Notes under the pieces: model-generated | The model's input: the letters and a program-made list of their open reading frames with translations, nothing else | Told to the model about the DNA's origin: nothing | The model's database searches: none | Shown here: positions 13,500-13,520 of the stretch, piece after piece | Position numbering within the stretch: position 1 is the first letter of the stretch | How the letters are laid out: each line of letters opens with the position of its first letter | Translations under genes and position numbers: made by a program | Source of the DNA: an uncultured Lachnospiraceae bacterium | Lineage (GTDB): Bacteria > Bacillota > Clostridia > Lachnospirales > Lachnospiraceae | Assembly (NCBI GenBank): GCA_910587305.1 | Contig: CAJUKV010000064.1 | Location: 1,652 to 15,171 of the forward strand | Direction: 5' to 3' | DNA: 13,520 nucleotides

Positions 13500-13520
13500 A
13501 TGACCAGGGGCTTATGTAAG
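13500..13520 (+). CDS. Possible start of a gene running off the right edge
   Basis: An ATG at 13500 is open to the window end (MTRGLCK). It lies about 30 bases after the predicted start site of the divergent promoter and 4-5 bases after AAGG. Only seven codons are visible, so this is a placeholder and the true start may lie beyond. Confidence 0.2.

Noticed and set aside
1..13520. CRISPR array, insertion sequence, integrase or prophage
   Set aside because: No regularly spaced repeats, transposase or phage-type proteins are visible; the tRNA cluster shows no duplicated 3' end that would mark an attachment site.

Overview
The window looks like chromosome from a low- to mid-GC Clostridia-type Firmicute, most likely a Lachnospiraceae relative. 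This rests on strong GGAGG/AGGAG ribosome binding sites, sigma-A promoters of the TTGACA-N16/17-TATAAT kind, tRNAs without an encoded CCA, and gene families common in gut clostridia (GH51 arabinofuranosidase, MepA-like MATE, DUF3160 lipoprotein, CapA). The species cannot be named from the sequence alone.

Layout. Positions 1-315 hold the end of a tRNA operon (His partial, Gln, Lys) closed by a long hairpin. Positions 413-3455 hold three plus-strand genes: an SGNH/GDSL esterase, a MATE efflux transporter, and an ArsR-type winged-helix protein with a long beta-rich C-terminal domain. The last two overlap by 14 bases. A bidirectional terminator separates them from the minus-strand gene for an intracellular GH51 alpha-L-arabinofuranosidase (3642-5165). 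That gene has its own consensus promoter and a perfect 11+11 bp palindrome just upstream of the -35 box. Further along the minus strand is a two-gene operon for nucleoside hydrolase and ribokinase (7400 to 5433), which would turn ribonucleosides into free base and ribose-5-phosphate. It has a consensus promoter at about 7520 and a probable terminator at 5291-5316. Between that terminator and rbsK lies a frameshifted small ORF.

From 7637 the plus strand resumes with a COG1237-like metallo-beta-lactamase-fold hydrolase, then a type II toxin-antitoxin pair (antitoxin plus RelE/ParE toxin, overlapping by 29 bases). The toxin gene ends tail-to-tail in a 4-base overlap with the minus-strand CapA gene. 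CapA (membrane-anchored, with an FG-GAP-like Ca-binding segment) follows a DUF3160 lipoprotein gene on the minus strand, and the pair probably forms an envelope operon. The DUF3160 gene has a perfect-hexamer promoter and a roughly 150-base leader containing several hairpins, two of them mutually exclusive. At the right edge a divergent plus-strand promoter points out of the window.

Most of the content is ordinary metabolic and envelope genes. The signals least explained by standard annotation are the structured leaders upstream of rbsK and the DUF3160 gene (both can present an ACTTTG loop that also has a nearby complement), the palindrome about 61 bases upstream of the predicted abfA start site, an open frame running through the nucleoside-hydrolase promoter region, and a 13-bp tandem duplication in place of a ribosome binding site before capA. 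No CRISPR array, insertion sequence or prophage was seen.
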